Below the pieces are notes generated by a model. The model worked only from the letters and a program-made list of their open reading frames with translations, was not told the origin of the DNA and ran no database searches. Shown here in pieces: positions 35,643-48,438 of a DNA stretch of 64,000 nucleotides (positions are counted from its first letter, which is position 1; the number at the start of each line of letters is the position of its first letter). Made by a program: the position numbers and the translations under genes. This DNA comes from Coprinopsis marcescibilis (lineage: Eukaryota > Basidiomycota > Agaricomycetes > Agaricales > Psathyrellaceae). Location: assembly GCA_004369085.1 (NCBI GenBank), contig ML210154.1:188605-252604 (forward strand), in the 5' to 3' direction.

Positions 35643-36069
35643 CTACACTTCATTCTCGTCCTTCACATCGTCTTCCACCTGCACAGTAACCTCCTCGAGA
35701 TACTCTGAGAGGACGTTCAACCGGTGGGATCGTCCTCGCCCGCTCTTCGTGCGGCTGTAGGCATTCCGTGGCGACATCCAATCGAAGCGAACTTTCGTTC
35801 CGGCAATGGTAATCGCCACCGCTCCGCCATACTCTCGGCTTTCCTCGTCGTGGCAAATGTCAAGTAACCATGGCAGTCCCTAGATAAATACCGTGCGTCT
35901 CTGACCAGTATCCTAGCCGTGATATGAGGAACGGGATCCCGGTCGGATGGGTAATATCGAGGGTGCCTGTGCAAAGAAATTTAAGAGGAGAACGGAAGAG
36001 CGATAAAGGTAATTACTTACAAGGACCTCCAAATCCAGATCCCATCACCCAAACCTTCGACGAAGCCAT
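35643..36069 (-). CDS. Possible small protein of unknown function, structure uncertain
   Basis: Exon 36021-36069 (MASSKVWVMGSGFGGP) joins through a canonical 54 nt intron to CTLDITHPTGIPFLISRLGY, WSETHGIYL. Further downstream an open frame with coding character ends at 35643: YGGAVAITIAGTKVRFDW, SPRNAYSRTKSGRGRSH, RLNVLSEYLEEV and an acidic tail. The two parts are in different frames, and only an unusually short intron (about 37 nt, around 35826-35862) or a frameshift would join them. It may be a real gene with a tiny intron or a decaying copy. No domain recognised. Confidence 0.35.
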
Positions 36070-37428
36070 TGGTTTGTTCCTCAATCGACAAGTCAATCTT
36101 CGACATGCGATTTGAGTATATTAAGATTGGCTTCGGTCACAGGGTGGCTCCTAAGTAATAAGACGAGCATGTTGACGAGGCAAGTGAGGCGACACGGGAC
36201 CGACGCACGGGGATGACGATTTTGGCAGGCTTCACTCACGGCGGTGAGCTGGATGCTGCCAGTGCGCGACAAGCAGCTATGGTGGTCGTGGCTGTCCGTG
36301 AAGAACAGTCGCGTGCGAATATGCGAACGACATGGGTAATATGAGGTTGGTATGAATTGAGTTGGGTCGCATTGCAAAACTGAGTGGGTGCGGATGTTGG
36401 TTGGGTAGGTTGACTTCTTGGCTTCATCAGGTGGCTGGGGATCGGCCATCGTCACCACTTCGGCGGACATGTTGAACGATAGCCTTGCATCCTCCCTCTC
36501 CCATTGTGGACTGAACCTCGATGAATATAATAGGACAACTGGGGTCATCCGAACGGTCTTGGCCCGGGGTGGAACTTACCTCACGTGACAGTGTTTAGTC
36601 AGCGAAGTCAGCGTGGTCACGCGGTCACGTCCGAGTCCGAAGACTCGGAGTACAAGTATGGTTGGCCCAGTTGCTACAGACTCATAGCTTTGATTACTAT
36701 CATCTTCAAGAGAGATTAACAACTGAGGTCGGGGATTTGGCGAAATATCCCAAAACTAACGCCAAGATTTATCGATGGGGGTTATCGAGGGAACATTGAA
36801 CCAGGCCCGAGTCACGGTCGCGTCGCCATTATCATCATCATCATCATGATACCATTGCATAAAGCCTTTACAACTGAAGCCCGCCACCCAAGCAAATCTC
36901 AACACCAAGCCCGCCGCCTCCCGTCGCCCACATCTGAACGAAAGTGGCTACACGATGGAACAAGGGTGGCCCTACTACCAAGTAGGTAAGTTTGATACGC
37001 AAGTCCAACCCAGTCCAACAGCGTCGGCTAACAGTTTTACAAACCTCGGAAATTCCTTGCCGCAAAAGCCACAAGTGCCCATTCTTGAGGTTCAACAGGC
37101 TGAGATATGGTAAGGGTAAAGAGTCAAGAAGGCGCAGCAGCAAAGGTATTTTCAAGCCACCTCTGAATTCATTTCCTGTTGCTAGAAACAGACCTTGCCT
37201 TCAAAAATTCTCCTCAGGGGTCAGGGGTCTTTGCCGCGTTGCTCGTTGGGTGCCGTGGCTTTAAATTAATGTGGCTCTGTATATTATTATTATTGCATAA
37301 GCAAGTGGCGGCAAAAAAATCTTTGCTTGGTTGTGTGTACTATTACATAAGCATGTGGCTGTAAATTAAGTTACTGTGGCTGTGCGGATTATTATTTTTT
37401 ACCCTTAGTACGCCACCGCCAGCACATT
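36070..37428. other. Intergenic, AT-rich imperfect repeats near the right end
   Basis: A minus-strand open frame at 36093-36548 could be an upstream exon of the preceding small gene, but I cannot join it. A (ATC)n microsatellite lies near 36828-36845. From 37253 to 37400 there is an imperfect repeat of GTGGCTxTAAATTAA ... TATTxCATAAGCAxGTGGC, about 85 bp apart, just upstream of the JmjC gene. Confidence 0.45.
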
Positions 37429-38958
37429 ATGAGCATTGTTGAATTTGCACCAGGTTAGTATGATTTAATGTTAAATACTCTTCTTAAGGCTCATTTCATG
37501 GTATTAAGATGTTGAATTCAAGTTGAGGACATGTAGGTGGTTCCAAAAATAACAAATGTTAGACATTCAATTCTTTTTAGTCAAACATGACACCCAGCGC
37601 TATAACTATTCTATAATATCGGCACATCGCCCACCTAGCACCAAAGAAGGAATTGCTGGTGACATTTTCAAAGACTCAAGTGCAGGTCATGTATATATCC
37701 GCACTTTGGAGGGTTGGGGTGATCCTGTTCCTAAGAGCGGGGAAGGGTCATTTCATCCAGTGCTTAACAAATCCCGGGTGCTATGGGACGGCGAATGGAG
37801 AGCAATTAGCCACCCACCATATAGAGATTACCGGCGTGGTGAAAAAGCTGCAACGAAACGTAAGCAGTATTCAATTCTATTTTTTACGATAATGGCGAGC
37901 GTTACATTTTTTCAGAGGCAGTCAACTCCTTAGCGCCCGGGGTGATCAACGAGTGGGTTATCCCTCTTGTTAGGAAATGGAGCTCTGGGAAGGCATCTTT
38001 CATTCCCTCAGAGCTTTCATCAGGCCGTCTGATCCTTGAAGCAGTGTCCAAAAAGCAGGGGGCTATATTTATTGGACCAAATCGGACAGAGGTCAGCAAA
38101 TGTGTCACTTTTTATCCGGTTGAGCGCAGCGGCGAAAGGCCAGATGTTGACCTTCTTGTACGAGATGTCCAAAAAAATCGGAAGACCAAATTCTTCGACT
38201 CTTTGTCCAACATGAAGATTTCCAAGGTCGACTTTGCAACTTTTATCCGCCAACGCAATTACTTCACGCGAGATAAACCATTCCCCGAACTTTCCTATCT
38301 CATCACTATCCTCGACATCTTTGCTACCCACCAAGACGGGGTCAAGAGTGCAGGTTACAAGCTCCCCTTTGAAGATGATGAAAATACGGAGATTACTCCT
38401 CTTAGCTCGACTTGGACCCTCCCTGGAGCGATTACTCATCCTCACATGGATGGGTATGGTGACCGAGCATTTATGGTTCACTATGAAGGTGTCAAGATTT
38501 GGCTGATTTGGCCCGCTACAGTCAAGAATCTTTCAACCATGGAAAAGGCTCTGTGCGCCGCCGCAAAAACGGATCTGACAACTGATCTCATAGAAAAGTT
38601 GGAGGGATTGGAGGTAATGGTACTTGGTGAGGGAGATGAGGAGGTGGCTTTTAGTCACAAGGCTAACATGATTCACGCATGTCTTTCGGTAACTGAATGT
38701 GCCCACCTTGGTGTCTACATCCGGCACATTCCTTTCTTTCAGGAAGCAGTAGAGGTGCTGGGTTGGGCGGTACAGTGGGTACGGAAGGCATCATCGGGAA
38801 CTGCCCCTGTGGATGAAATACGCCGGGAGGTGGTTAGAATCAAGAACGCGGTTAGCGATTGGGAGAATTTGGCAAAGAGGGCGGGCGATTATACAGCAAA
38901 TTTGGAGATTTTGCGGCGATGTGATGAGCTCAAAAATGAGTTGGCACAAATCAAGTAA
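37429..38958 (+). CDS. JmjC-type Fe(II)/2-oxoglutarate dioxygenase-like protein
   Basis: Exons 37429-37453, 37581-37859 and 37916-38958 join in frame to 448 aa. The JmjC signature is ITHPHMDGYGDRAFMVHYEG (HxD metal pair), then VKIWLIWPAT, and the distal histidine in HKANMIHACLSV followed by HLGVYI. These supply the His-x-Asp...His iron triad; the Lys of GVKIW may bind 2-oxoglutarate. JmjC enzymes hydroxylate or demethylate proteins such as histones; the substrate here is unknown. The N-terminal half and C-terminal helical part (LEILRRCDELKNELAQIK) are not recognised. The gene ends 133 bp from the 3' end of Plavaka transposase B, tail to tail. The first exon is only 25 nt, so the start is less certain. 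Confidence 0.7.
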
Positions 38959-38959
38959 T

Positions 38960-41900
38960 AGATTTGGTATTTTAGGGATTAAGGATAGTATACAGGTCTT
39001 TAAATACATGCCAAACATTACTTGAGGACAAATCAGAGTCACCCAGAGTCATGTTTGCTGTAAGGTTACACATAACAAGAAAACTCGGCTCTCAACCATC
39101 ATCGTCAGATTCAGGAGATGAACTTGTGTCGGTGTCCTCCCCGTCACTTACCACCTCACTGGTTAAGGGACCCGCGATGGGACGGTTGGAATTGGCGTCA
39201 AGGCCGTTGTCAGAACTGAGGTAGGGGTTACTGCTAGCCCCTGTCACGGTATTATCGGGTCGAGCCTGAATATGCTTGCGAATGGCGAGGTGGCCAATGC
39301 CTTGGTTCGGTTCATATCGCATAAACATATCCCGATCCACGAACCTAAAGCGGACTCATCAGCGAACACGTATAAACAGCACCAGTGGAAAGTCACCGAT
39401 TGACATAGAAGCTTTTCCAGTCAGGCTTGCCCTTTGACCAAGAAAAACTCATCTGATCTCCTTCTGGATGTCGCCCAACTGCGAAACGTGGAATGAGATG
39501 TGCTGCTCGAACCACTCGGCGTGGGTCAAGAAATCCAAAGGCATCCTTCCTTGAAACAGGGACGAATTTGACCTGATCCAATGAATTGGGACCCTGCAAG
39601 TGTTCGTCAACCATGTACCATCTAACCCAGAGGTAATCAAGGCGGTGAGGCTCGTAACACCGCGATTGATCCCGTAGTGGTCCAACGAACGAGACCTTGG
39701 AGTGGAATATCCCGATAACATGCCCGTACTTGAACATATGCTTGCTCTGGCCCGTTTTGTACTCTTCGTTGATGACCAGGATGTTGGACCGCGGAGTATC
39801 GAGGTGTAAGACATCTGCTTCCCGCCTAATGTCGTATGTGGTGTACTTGATTTGCATGATTTTATGGGTGTAGATCCTATTCTGCCGGAGAACGACATTG
39901 TGCCACGACTTGTCGTCAAGGTTGACCTCATGGGAATCTGGGTCGCGGTAAAGCTCGGGGGCCAACCTTTTCTGAATCCGCGGGAGAAGATGAGTCTTGA
40001 GCTTTGGAATGAAGTCCTGGGGATCAGATGTAAGCACAGTATTGAGAGTGTAGGCATTTTGCAGCAACACTTACGACTAATCCAGGGTCCTGGATCGTGT
40101 TGAGCTTGTTGGTAAAGCCTTGGTTCAAATCCTGATGGCTTTTGCTTGTTCCGATTTGGTATTGAGTAGAGGACTGTCCAGTTAGCCCTGGGGAGCACTC
40201 GGTCCTCAGGGCTTGTTTTAATATCGCTTCTTCTGAATCTACTTTGGTTTTGATGCGCCTCAGTCGAGCGCGTCTTCGTTCGACACCCGCAATCTGGGGC
40301 CTGTATCTCCTTCGGTCAGTCTGGGTAAACCATGTTTTAGGGTTCTTGTGGGTAAGCTCCCCCTATTAAAGAGACACTTATTGCTCGTGAATGGGAATGA
40401 GTTAGAAAGGCACCCACCACTTCCGATGTGAAAGAATCTGTTGTTCCGTATCGTTTGATGTTTGAGGCGTAATGACCCAATGCATGGTATTTGTAGGTCG
40501 ATATATTCAACGTCTTTGGACGGCGCGACTTCCCGTTGGTCGTAGTTGACGTTTCGTCAGGGGTTCTTTGGTCTTGCGCGGGGTTGTGCTCTGAGGCCCC
40601 ATTCTTCACGTTCCGGCGGGCTCTTGCCTGAGCTTCCCTTGGGAGTTTGACGGTGTTGATCTTGTCGCAGGTGTCCGTTTTGAATAACCGAAACTGGGAG
40701 CTCAGTTGGGTCGTGGTCTCTTCCAGCATCTGGAGTGTGAGGTCGTGATGTAAGCGGAGCTTAGCCAGTGCGTGCCATCGACAAAGAAGAAATAGCAACT
40801 CCAATATAATCTTGTCGTGTGGGTCCCCCATCAACCCTTCGAAGACCGGAATAGAGCACTAATGAACAGTTAGATCAATATAATATCCACGTAACGGAAA
40901 TGTTTACCTGCAATAGATCTTCGTAATCCCTTGCTGCTTTACGTTTCATCTCGGACGCATTGTCTGAGAACTTCCGAATTGTCGACTCGCCAAATGGCGG
41001 AACTTCACGGAATCTTAAATTTCGATTAGGGCCTTCGAATTCACACAGGCGGTATTCCGTCCTTACCGCTCATCGAGTTCAGCAACTGGATTTTGGCCTT
41101 CCTTCAGCGCCAATAGCAGACGCAACAAATGTTTAAAAGTGTTCTTCCACACACCGATCTCAAACTCGTGAAGGAGATCGACAACCAGGCAGGGGAAGAT
41201 GTCAAAATTGAGCTTATTTAATCGGTGGTGGAAGGAGTTCTGTTTGTGGGGGATATTTAAGCACTGTGCGAGACGCAAGGGACCCAAAGTCGTTACCTGA
41301 ATTGGTAGCATGGATCGAGATTCAAGATGCCCTCCAACTTTATCTCCAGTCACGGCGTAACCTGCTTTGACGTCGCCCAGAGCCTTTGAAAGCATACTCT
41401 GATGGACTTTATCATGAAGACGTGGATTTTTGCGTCGAAATTCCATGTCTTCTGGGGTTCCCATGTTGTGAAGCTCGGATTTCGGGGTCAGGCAGCGTGT
41501 ACAGGGATACTTACTACCCTGTTTGATAAGAGCGATCATAACCCTAAGGAAAGCTATGTTCAGAATAATGACTTGGTACGTGAAAGAAAGAGATACGCAC
41601 TTCTCTGGATAGTCAGCGGAATACGTAAATATTCTGGGGTAGAACCGGCGTTCGATGTTGTCATGGCACATCAGGACAATACCATCAGTCATTGCCTTGA
41701 CCAAGTTATCATCAAGCAGTAGCGCCCACTGAGCCTGAAATATCTCTCGAGAACAATGTGTCATGAACTCAGCTGGGGGAAGCTTTCCTCCAGCCCTACG
41801 TCGAAGATAGTCCTTGAAGTTATCTGAGATCTAATTAACTGAAGTGAGCTCCAGAAGGGCAAAGATTAGAGAAATCGAATTCACTGAGTCAAAATAAGCA

Positions 41901-43850
41901 ACGTGCTCTCCAAGGTGAAGATTTGGTTTTGCGCGTCTGTATTTGGATTCGTTGCCGAAAAACATATAACATGGCCAGAGTTTTGAGGGACCAAATTCTG
42001 TCAGCTTTGTAGCGTCGGACCAGAACATCAAAGCTGCGACGACGCGTTTGCGATTGCATCCAGGGACAGGGATGGATTCTTGAAGTGCCTGATGAGCTTC
42101 CAGAAAGGCCTCCGAGGTATAAAGCTCGCCATGTACGCGGAGGGGAGGGGAATTCTTGTTCTCCTGGTTCTGAGCCCACTCCATATAATAGGGTTGGTAG
42201 TGAAAGTGAGGCCCATCTGTCATACTTCGAACCTTGTCTCGAAGGATCTCGAGGATGTTGCGATGATAAAGGGTGCCAACAGATCTGTGCTCGACCCCAG
42301 CACCACGCATAGACTTGTGGAATGGGACTGGAATAGATATGGGGGTCGTTCTCCAACCAGCGTCGTCCATCCATTCGTCAGAACCTTCCTCCTTTTCCCC
42401 TTCCTCTTCTTCTTCCGCGTTCTCCTGTTCCCCCACCTCCATCTCGACCGTGGCGCGCGAGTAGTTCCCCAATGCCGAGATGATTCTGGAATAGTCAGCT
42501 TCGAGAGCATCAGACAGTGAGAATTCTGGTTTTCGCAACAGCTCCAGCAGGTCCTTGAATTCCTTCAGCGACTTCTCATTACCCCCATTCCAATACCAAT
42601 TAGCCAGGTGAAAGGAACTAGCGTTTGGAAATGGCTTTAGATAGGTCGGAGGACAGCCTTTTTCAGAACTGTGATCTGGGGCATCCGGAGAAAGGTGGGG
42701 AACTACCTGTTCTCCGAAATGCTGAGCTGCTGGTTCAGAGTTCGAAGTAGAACCTTGTGAAGCGGATGAGGTATCCACAACATGGGTCTTGTCAGGCGAG
42801 TTGATAGAGTCATCCAAGTCTGCTTCCTGCACAAGCTGCTCGGGATCCCGAGTGGGAAGCTTATTCGCAAAGAATCGTCGACATAGCCCGAATTTGTTCT
42901 TACTCGAGGTCCACCACTTGAAAGGTCTTGTTTGATGGGAGGCGGAGCTACTGCATGAAGCTATATATTGTGAATGAGCATGCATCTGATTCGAGAAAAT
43001 TGCTTACCCCCACCTGTATTGGTTTGATTGGAGGAACCAGGAGGCTCTGTGTCGAGGTTGATCTTAGTGGAATACCAACATCATGATTGCCAGAATCCCC
43101 ACCTTGTGGAGCACCATCGTTCAGGGACCTCAAAGGTTCTGGTCCCTCTTCATCGGAAGGTGCAAGGTCTTCCATCCCGTTGTTCCGGTACCTCGAGGGA
43201 AGCTTCTTCGTTCTGCTCCTCTTTCGCTGGGAGATCGCTCGATTATCGATGTGTTCCTCACCCGCTGCAAGATTGCCGGGCTCAAGCCTTTCGGCTTCAG
43301 CCGCAATGACTGGTTCAGCTGCAGGTGTCTAGGGTTCTGTCAGTGCGATCTAAAGTATAAGTGCATGAAGAGACAGACCTGTTCCACTGGGGGTTGAATT
43401 TCGTGGGCATCGATTAGCGATACAATACCTCTGTTGCCCAGTTTTGCGCGCTTCTTTGTACGAGCCTCCCACACTTCCTTGGCCTGGCCTAACAACTCGG
43501 ATAGCGACCGTTTACTTCTGCCACAATTGGACCTTTGATGGACATCAAGCTGTCGAGCCTGGGCGCAAGAGATTCCACAGGATTCACAAACAGAAACCGA
43601 AGAAATGTTGTTCAAAGACAGGGCGAGAGCATTCAGCTGCGGCTGGGACATGTCGGAAGAACCTTTTGGTTGGTCAGTCGTGGGGTGGGTTACTGGAGAT
43701 GGCTCGAGCCCCGACAGTTGGATCTCTAATCTGGTTGGCGAATTGAGAGGTTGAGGATTCCGAATGGTAATACTTATAGAAAAAGTAGTATTGACCGTGG
43801 CAGGATCAAGAAACTAGTTTGAAACTTGCCACAGCCTGAATCCGAGTCCT
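38960..43850 (-). mobile_element. Plavaka-type DNA transposon B (limits unknown)
   Basis: Defined by transposase B. I found no convincing terminal inverted repeats or target-site duplication. The outer limits given are only the gaps to the neighbouring genes. The element could extend left to include the JmjC gene. Confidence 0.4.
39092..43651 (-). CDS. Plavaka-type transposase, copy B
   Basis: Multi-exon minus-strand gene. It starts MSQPQLNALALSLNNISSVS and carries a zinc-finger-like motif CESCGISCAQARQLDVHQRS with a further Cys. Plavaka blocks are seen in order: AALMFWSDATKLTEFG, LWPCYMFFGNESKYRRAKP with EHVAYF (41900-42030), FYPRIFTYSADYPEK (41590-41680), DIFPCLVVDLLHEFEIGVWK (41120-41200), RWHALAKLRLH (40750), VRAAHLIPRFAV, DWKSFYVNR and VDRDMFMRY (39300-39420). 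All segments I followed are open, unlike copy A, so this copy may encode a full transposase. It is far from identical to A, so the two are different families or old copies. An acidic insert (AEEEEEGEKEEGSDEW) precedes the core. Exon borders were not all resolved. Confidence 0.75.
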
Positions 43851-44537
43851 TGCGGGTATCTCGTCGACGCCACATAGTACAGCCTGCCCAGGTTGGCTTG
43901 AAATTGGCTTGAGGGCCATATGGCCAAGATCACCCGCGCATCTCGGTTGAGATACATACACCCGCCCGTCCTTCCCTCTTGAGACCTCAATGCAATCGAT
44001 GGCATCATTGATGGTCGCCGTGTTCTTGGAGGTTGAAAGTATACAGTCGTCTCCGAATATTCAAGTGATAGGAAAGATAAGAGGTTAATAAAATCGAAAT
44101 TGCGTGTAGGATAGGCAATACCGTATCAGTATGATTGTAATGGGCCTTCCTGCGTCGCTCCAGGGAGTTGGCGGTGAACATGGGGCCAGTCAGACGACTC
44201 AATTAGTTCATCAAAGTGCCTACATAATGTGTAGGCTCGGGAGTAAGGACTGCAGCGCCGAAGGTTGAAGGGACCAACATTCACAGTGAAGTCGACTCCC
44301 AACCCTTGTCTGGTCAACGAGTCAGAAATTCAGACAACTTGGGCTTAGATTTCTCGATGCAGGAGGATATGTTTCATGTGCAAGATAACGATGATACTAT
44401 AGAAGTTTTGTGGATATGAGGTTCGGAACAATTGCAAATGGCTGGGGAATAGTTCGTGCGATAGCTAACCAACACCGAAACAAATGCAGCGCATGATAAG
44501 TATGAGAAGGGGGGCCCGTAGAGAACGAGTTGCAGAT
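43652..44537. other. 5' flank of transposon B, no gene seen
   Basis: Contains the presumed promoter and 5' end of element B and the 3' flank of the next minus-strand gene. No coding frame of merit. Confidence 0.45.
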
Positions 44538-46228
44538 TCACCACTTCAGGTAGATGTTTCGGGAGCAGTTTGAGCAAACGCCTCTGAAACAGGTTTGAGA
44601 TATAATAAACACCAAAAGTGATGAACGTACGCGACAGATGCCCAGACAGACTGCTGGAGTACCGTAACTTGGCAGTCACAGGCCCGGTGACGAGTATCAC
44701 AGGGACAATTCGAAGACCTTGAGGCAGCCATCTGCAGAGCGGAGGAAGTGGCGGCTCTGCTCGATTGGGGGAGCGAAGGATATATGCTACTTCCTGGAGC
44801 TGGTGCTCTAGTGGTTGAGCCTGAATGAACGCTGGGCAGGGCCCGAGTGTCTGGGGAGCCGCTCGACTCAGGGCTGCGGCGACTGCGGAGAGTTGAGCAG
44901 GTTCTGGTCAAGAGGGTTGGTCAGGACTTACAATTTGCCAACGAAACCGGCCCTAACCATTGACACAACGTGGCCTTCAGTCGTATTTGGGTTGATGAGA
45001 AGAGCATCCTCGGAACCGTATAGCCTAACCTTGTAACTGGGGGGAGGGAGATACAAACGGTGAGTGCAAAAGGCAAGGTGACAAGGTGATATCATCAGAC
45101 AGCCAGACGTACCGGTTATCGGCAATTCCACTTTCCTCCCTATTGCCAATGTTGTCGACACCCTGGCTTTCCTCAGCGTCCGTTGCTTGTCCAAGACTGC
45201 TAACAGCCAACTGGATGGTCGAGTTACGGAATGCAGGGCCTGTGTCCAGTTGCAATTGGGGAGGAAGCACTGCACTGGGGGTGGGCACGTTGTGCGCTGT
45301 ATGTGGTTGCCTATGAGATAAGGACGAAGGCAGGAAGGGAGGGTATGCACTGTGTACAGTTGATACTGTGTCAGCTGGGACAACAGGGACATCAGGGAAC
45401 AGAGGCACGATTGCTGAGATTGCACCCGCCTCGGACTCGGACTCGGACCCGTCAGTTGTTTCGGCAGAGCTCGAAGACTCGTCATAGGCTAGGACCGCGA
45501 TGTCTGACTCGTCACTGGAGGCCTCGCCAGCTGGGCTCGCTGGAGCCGAGGATTCTTCAAAGTCCGAGCTATCGGATTGCTCGCCACTCCCTCTCGCTCG
45601 ACTCAACGATTCCCACAGGTTTTCCGAGCTGTCGGTGAATTCCGCATCATTGGTCGCTGGTGGGATGGGAGATATAATAGCTGCAATGTCGTCCGCGCTG
45701 AGGTGGTCGACGTAGGTCTCTGGATTTTGCACAGCAGTTCCTTGCTCGGCGATGGTGTGGTAGGATGGAGCTGGCGAGCTTTCTCGTGACGGTGGATCGA
45801 AGCCCTGGTTTCCGTAACGGCGTTCCCATGGACTCGTCAGCGATTCGGCAACAAATGGCGGCGCCCGAGACACAGCACTCAGAGTTGGGTCCAGCTGTGA
45901 GTTTCCTGCCAGGCACCAATGTCAAGAGAAAATGAAGAAAATGCGGGAACATCTCACGATCAATTGCTGGTTCGCTGAACCGTTCTTCCTGCGTGGTCAG
46001 GATCAGACCAGCAGTGGAAGAAATTTGATTTAGCCAGGAGTCGCGATCCAGCGCATCCAAGTCCGCTGGGAGATGGTCAGACAAGGAAAAATGCCGACGT
46101 GATCAAACAGGCACATCACCTATGCTTTGACGGTTGACAGGGTGGCTGATTACAGCTTGTGGTTCGTTGCCCACCTGACGGTCGGGACTCATTGGATGCT
46201 GGGGAAGTGGGCGTCGGTTGTTGGACAT
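44538..46228 (-). CDS. Ser/acidic-rich protein with Cys-rich tail, unknown function
   Basis: Six exons on the minus strand (46120-46228, 45958-46065, 45113-45905, 44932-45036, 44631-44882, 44538-44583) join in frame to 470 aa. N-terminus MSNNRRPLPQHPMSPDRQ. A long middle part is rich in Ser, Asp and Glu (SDSSDFEESSAPASPAGEAS, TTDGSESESEAG), so probably disordered. Exon 4 holds a better-ordered segment (YKVRLYGSEDALLINPN, VVSMVRAGFVGK). The C-terminus has two Cys clusters, NCPCDTRHRACDCQ and GVCSNCSRN, which could bind zinc. I do not recognise the family. The consistent frame closure over six exons is the main evidence that it is real. Confidence 0.55.
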
Positions 46229-47479
46229 TCTCGTTGGTCAGTGTAGAGGCAAGGGATTCCAGGAGGGGGATATTGGGCATTCATAGAACCCAAAAATACC
46301 ACAAAGCTCGGCTAGCGATTGATTACGTGGATGCCTCGTCTAGTCAGGCGGCGTCCTCTTCAATCAAGGGTCGATACAGCCTGAGCTAGAAGCAAGCCTT
46401 GTGTGGCGTGTCTCACCTTGCGTACCACTGTATTCCGCCGCCGCCGCCTCCTCCTCTTCCTCCTCCTCTTGCTCCCGTACAGCGCCGAATGAACCCTAGC
46501 CTTCATGTAGTCAGTAATTGATCCTGGCTCCGACGGTGTATCGATCTACTTGGAGGGAATCGACAATTATTCAGCCCATCCGGTATTAAACACCGCAACG
46601 GACTTGCGACGTCTTGACAATGACAAAATGATGAGCCCGGTGCACGAGGCTCAGGCTGGTCACATTGCACACACGAGTCTATACACAAGAGTGTCATTGG
46701 GTGACGTGTCACTGCCTCCAGAACCTGAACTGATGGTGAGTGTGTATTGCGATGGATGTCCAGTGAAAGGGGATGCTCAAGCTTTGGATTTAGTCATGAA
46801 GCCGACATTGCGAGGCCTTTTCAAGTCGTACGGCAAAGTTCTTGCCTTGGCGCAAGGACAGTACCAGGCGCGTCTGCCGAATACAAGCGAGACAGACTCG
46901 GAGCGGCGCTGTCAGACAGATACGTAGTAGATAGGCCAGGCCGCCAGGGCCGAAAGCTCTCAAGGACCCCGAATCCCGGACATGGAATTTGCCGACTGGA
47001 CTCGACACCAGGTGCATTTTGCCTCCGAATCAGTCACGGTGGTCTCCCAGTTATCCGAGATCACAGGCTGCGGTACAGTTGGATAGTCATTCTGCTACCC
47101 AGTGTATTCGATAGCCCAGAACCCCGGTGTTCAGAGTTTTGGATCCATATTACCGGGCAAACTATACATATCATCTTCGCCTTGTTTCCATATCCTCTGG
47201 GAATTCTTGTTCTCTCAAATGATGCCAACCTATGCTAACCTATGCCAAATCTAAGCTCACCTGAAACGCACCCCAGTCGGCACCAAAACCCTGTGCGGAA
47301 ATATTACATAATCACGTGAGCTACAAACCACATCAGACGACAAGACTCGGATATCCATGTGAAGTTCCAGTTTAGAAGCTGCGCCGTTCTTGAGCTCATC
47401 GCCCCCTCCCCCACTTGCCACGCTACGGCAACCTCATAACCAACACTATTTCAAGCAAACCATTCAAGCCAGGCACCTA
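46229..47479. other. Divergent intergenic region, no gene seen
   Basis: Open frames at 46550-46927 and 46747-47238 overlap in different frames and lack motifs. Likely promoters for the two flanking genes. Confidence 0.45.
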
Positions 47480-48438
47480 ATGTCATACGAATCCAACAAT
47501 TCGGGAAATTCGCAACCCTCATCTCCCCTGAAATTGAGTCTTTCTGCGGAAAGTCTTCGAAGTAACCCTTCCTGCCTTTCGAGCAGCATAATCTCGGTCC
47601 GTATGGCCTCTTGATCAATGATATCTTATGTCTGTGCTGACATTGTCGCAATCCAGGCAACTACAAGTACCCAGTCTGCAGGCACAAGCACAAGCACATC
47701 AACCCAACCTCCACTCACTCCCCCTGGTGTACATATGGCGCTTCCCTCAGCCGATAGAAAGTCATTGCTCTCAGAGCAGAATCTGATCGGAATGCAGGAT
47801 GACCTGTGGGTACGAGACCCGACTGTGTCAATTTCTCAGTGGAGCCGCACTGTCTCACACCCCGGTCCTCTCGAGCGTGAGGACGAAGACTGGGTAAGTA
47901 TAAGCCACGTCCATGAAGATAAACTGGACCCAACTGGCGCAGAAGGGCCGTTCCGTAGCGATAGCCCTTCCTATTCACGTCCCCCAACGCCTCCCCTCGC
48001 CGAGCAGCCAGACGACACTGATTTCTCCCCCATGATCGACGACAACCTTGGCAAGCTTCTCGACAGTCTGGAAGGACGAGGTCTGACGTCTTTAATGGAA
48101 CGCTATGCCCTTTGCCACTCGGAACGAGATGCTGCAAATTTGCTGCTCGAGATTGCTGAGGACCAATGTCGTTACATCTCTACGAGGTTCCTGACTGACG
48201 AACCCATCGCTACGGGGAAGACCATCATCAAATGGGCTAATGAGAAGTGGAAGGAGGATGATCCGAGAAGAAAGTACGTGCAAGAGGTGCAGGCCGCTAT
48301 GATACAAGGTGAGTATCATTGCTGCCTCCCTCCCCTGTTTGCACTGACGTCCCAATAGAAAGACAGAAACGTCGTGAACAGCTGCTGTTCGATTGGGTGA
48401 GGCAAGGCCTCCAATCTCGTTTGGAGTCGGTCAACTAG
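47480..48438 (+). CDS. Hypothetical Ser/Pro-rich protein
   Basis: Exons 47480-47596, 47657-48308 and 48359-48438 (introns 60 and 50 nt) give 282 aa. Starts MSYESNNSGNSQPSSPLKLS. A Ser/Thr/Pro-rich middle (TSTQSAGTSTSTSTQPPLTP) is followed by an ordered-looking C-terminal half: DDNLGKLLDSLEGRGLTSL, ERYALCHSERDAANLLLEIA, TIIKWANEKWKEDDPRRKYV. It ends with a charged helix (ERQKRREQLLFDWVRQGLQS). No family recognised. It converges on the coiled-coil gene at 48693. Confidence 0.6.

Noticed and set aside
36828..36846. (ATC)n run as a possible CRISPR-like or functional repeat
   Set aside because: Simple microsatellite of a few units.
36941..37064. Small exon MEQGWPYYQV with a GTAAGT donor as start of a zinc-cluster regulator
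   Set aside because: The following sequence does not give the Cys6 spacing, and no further exons could be joined.
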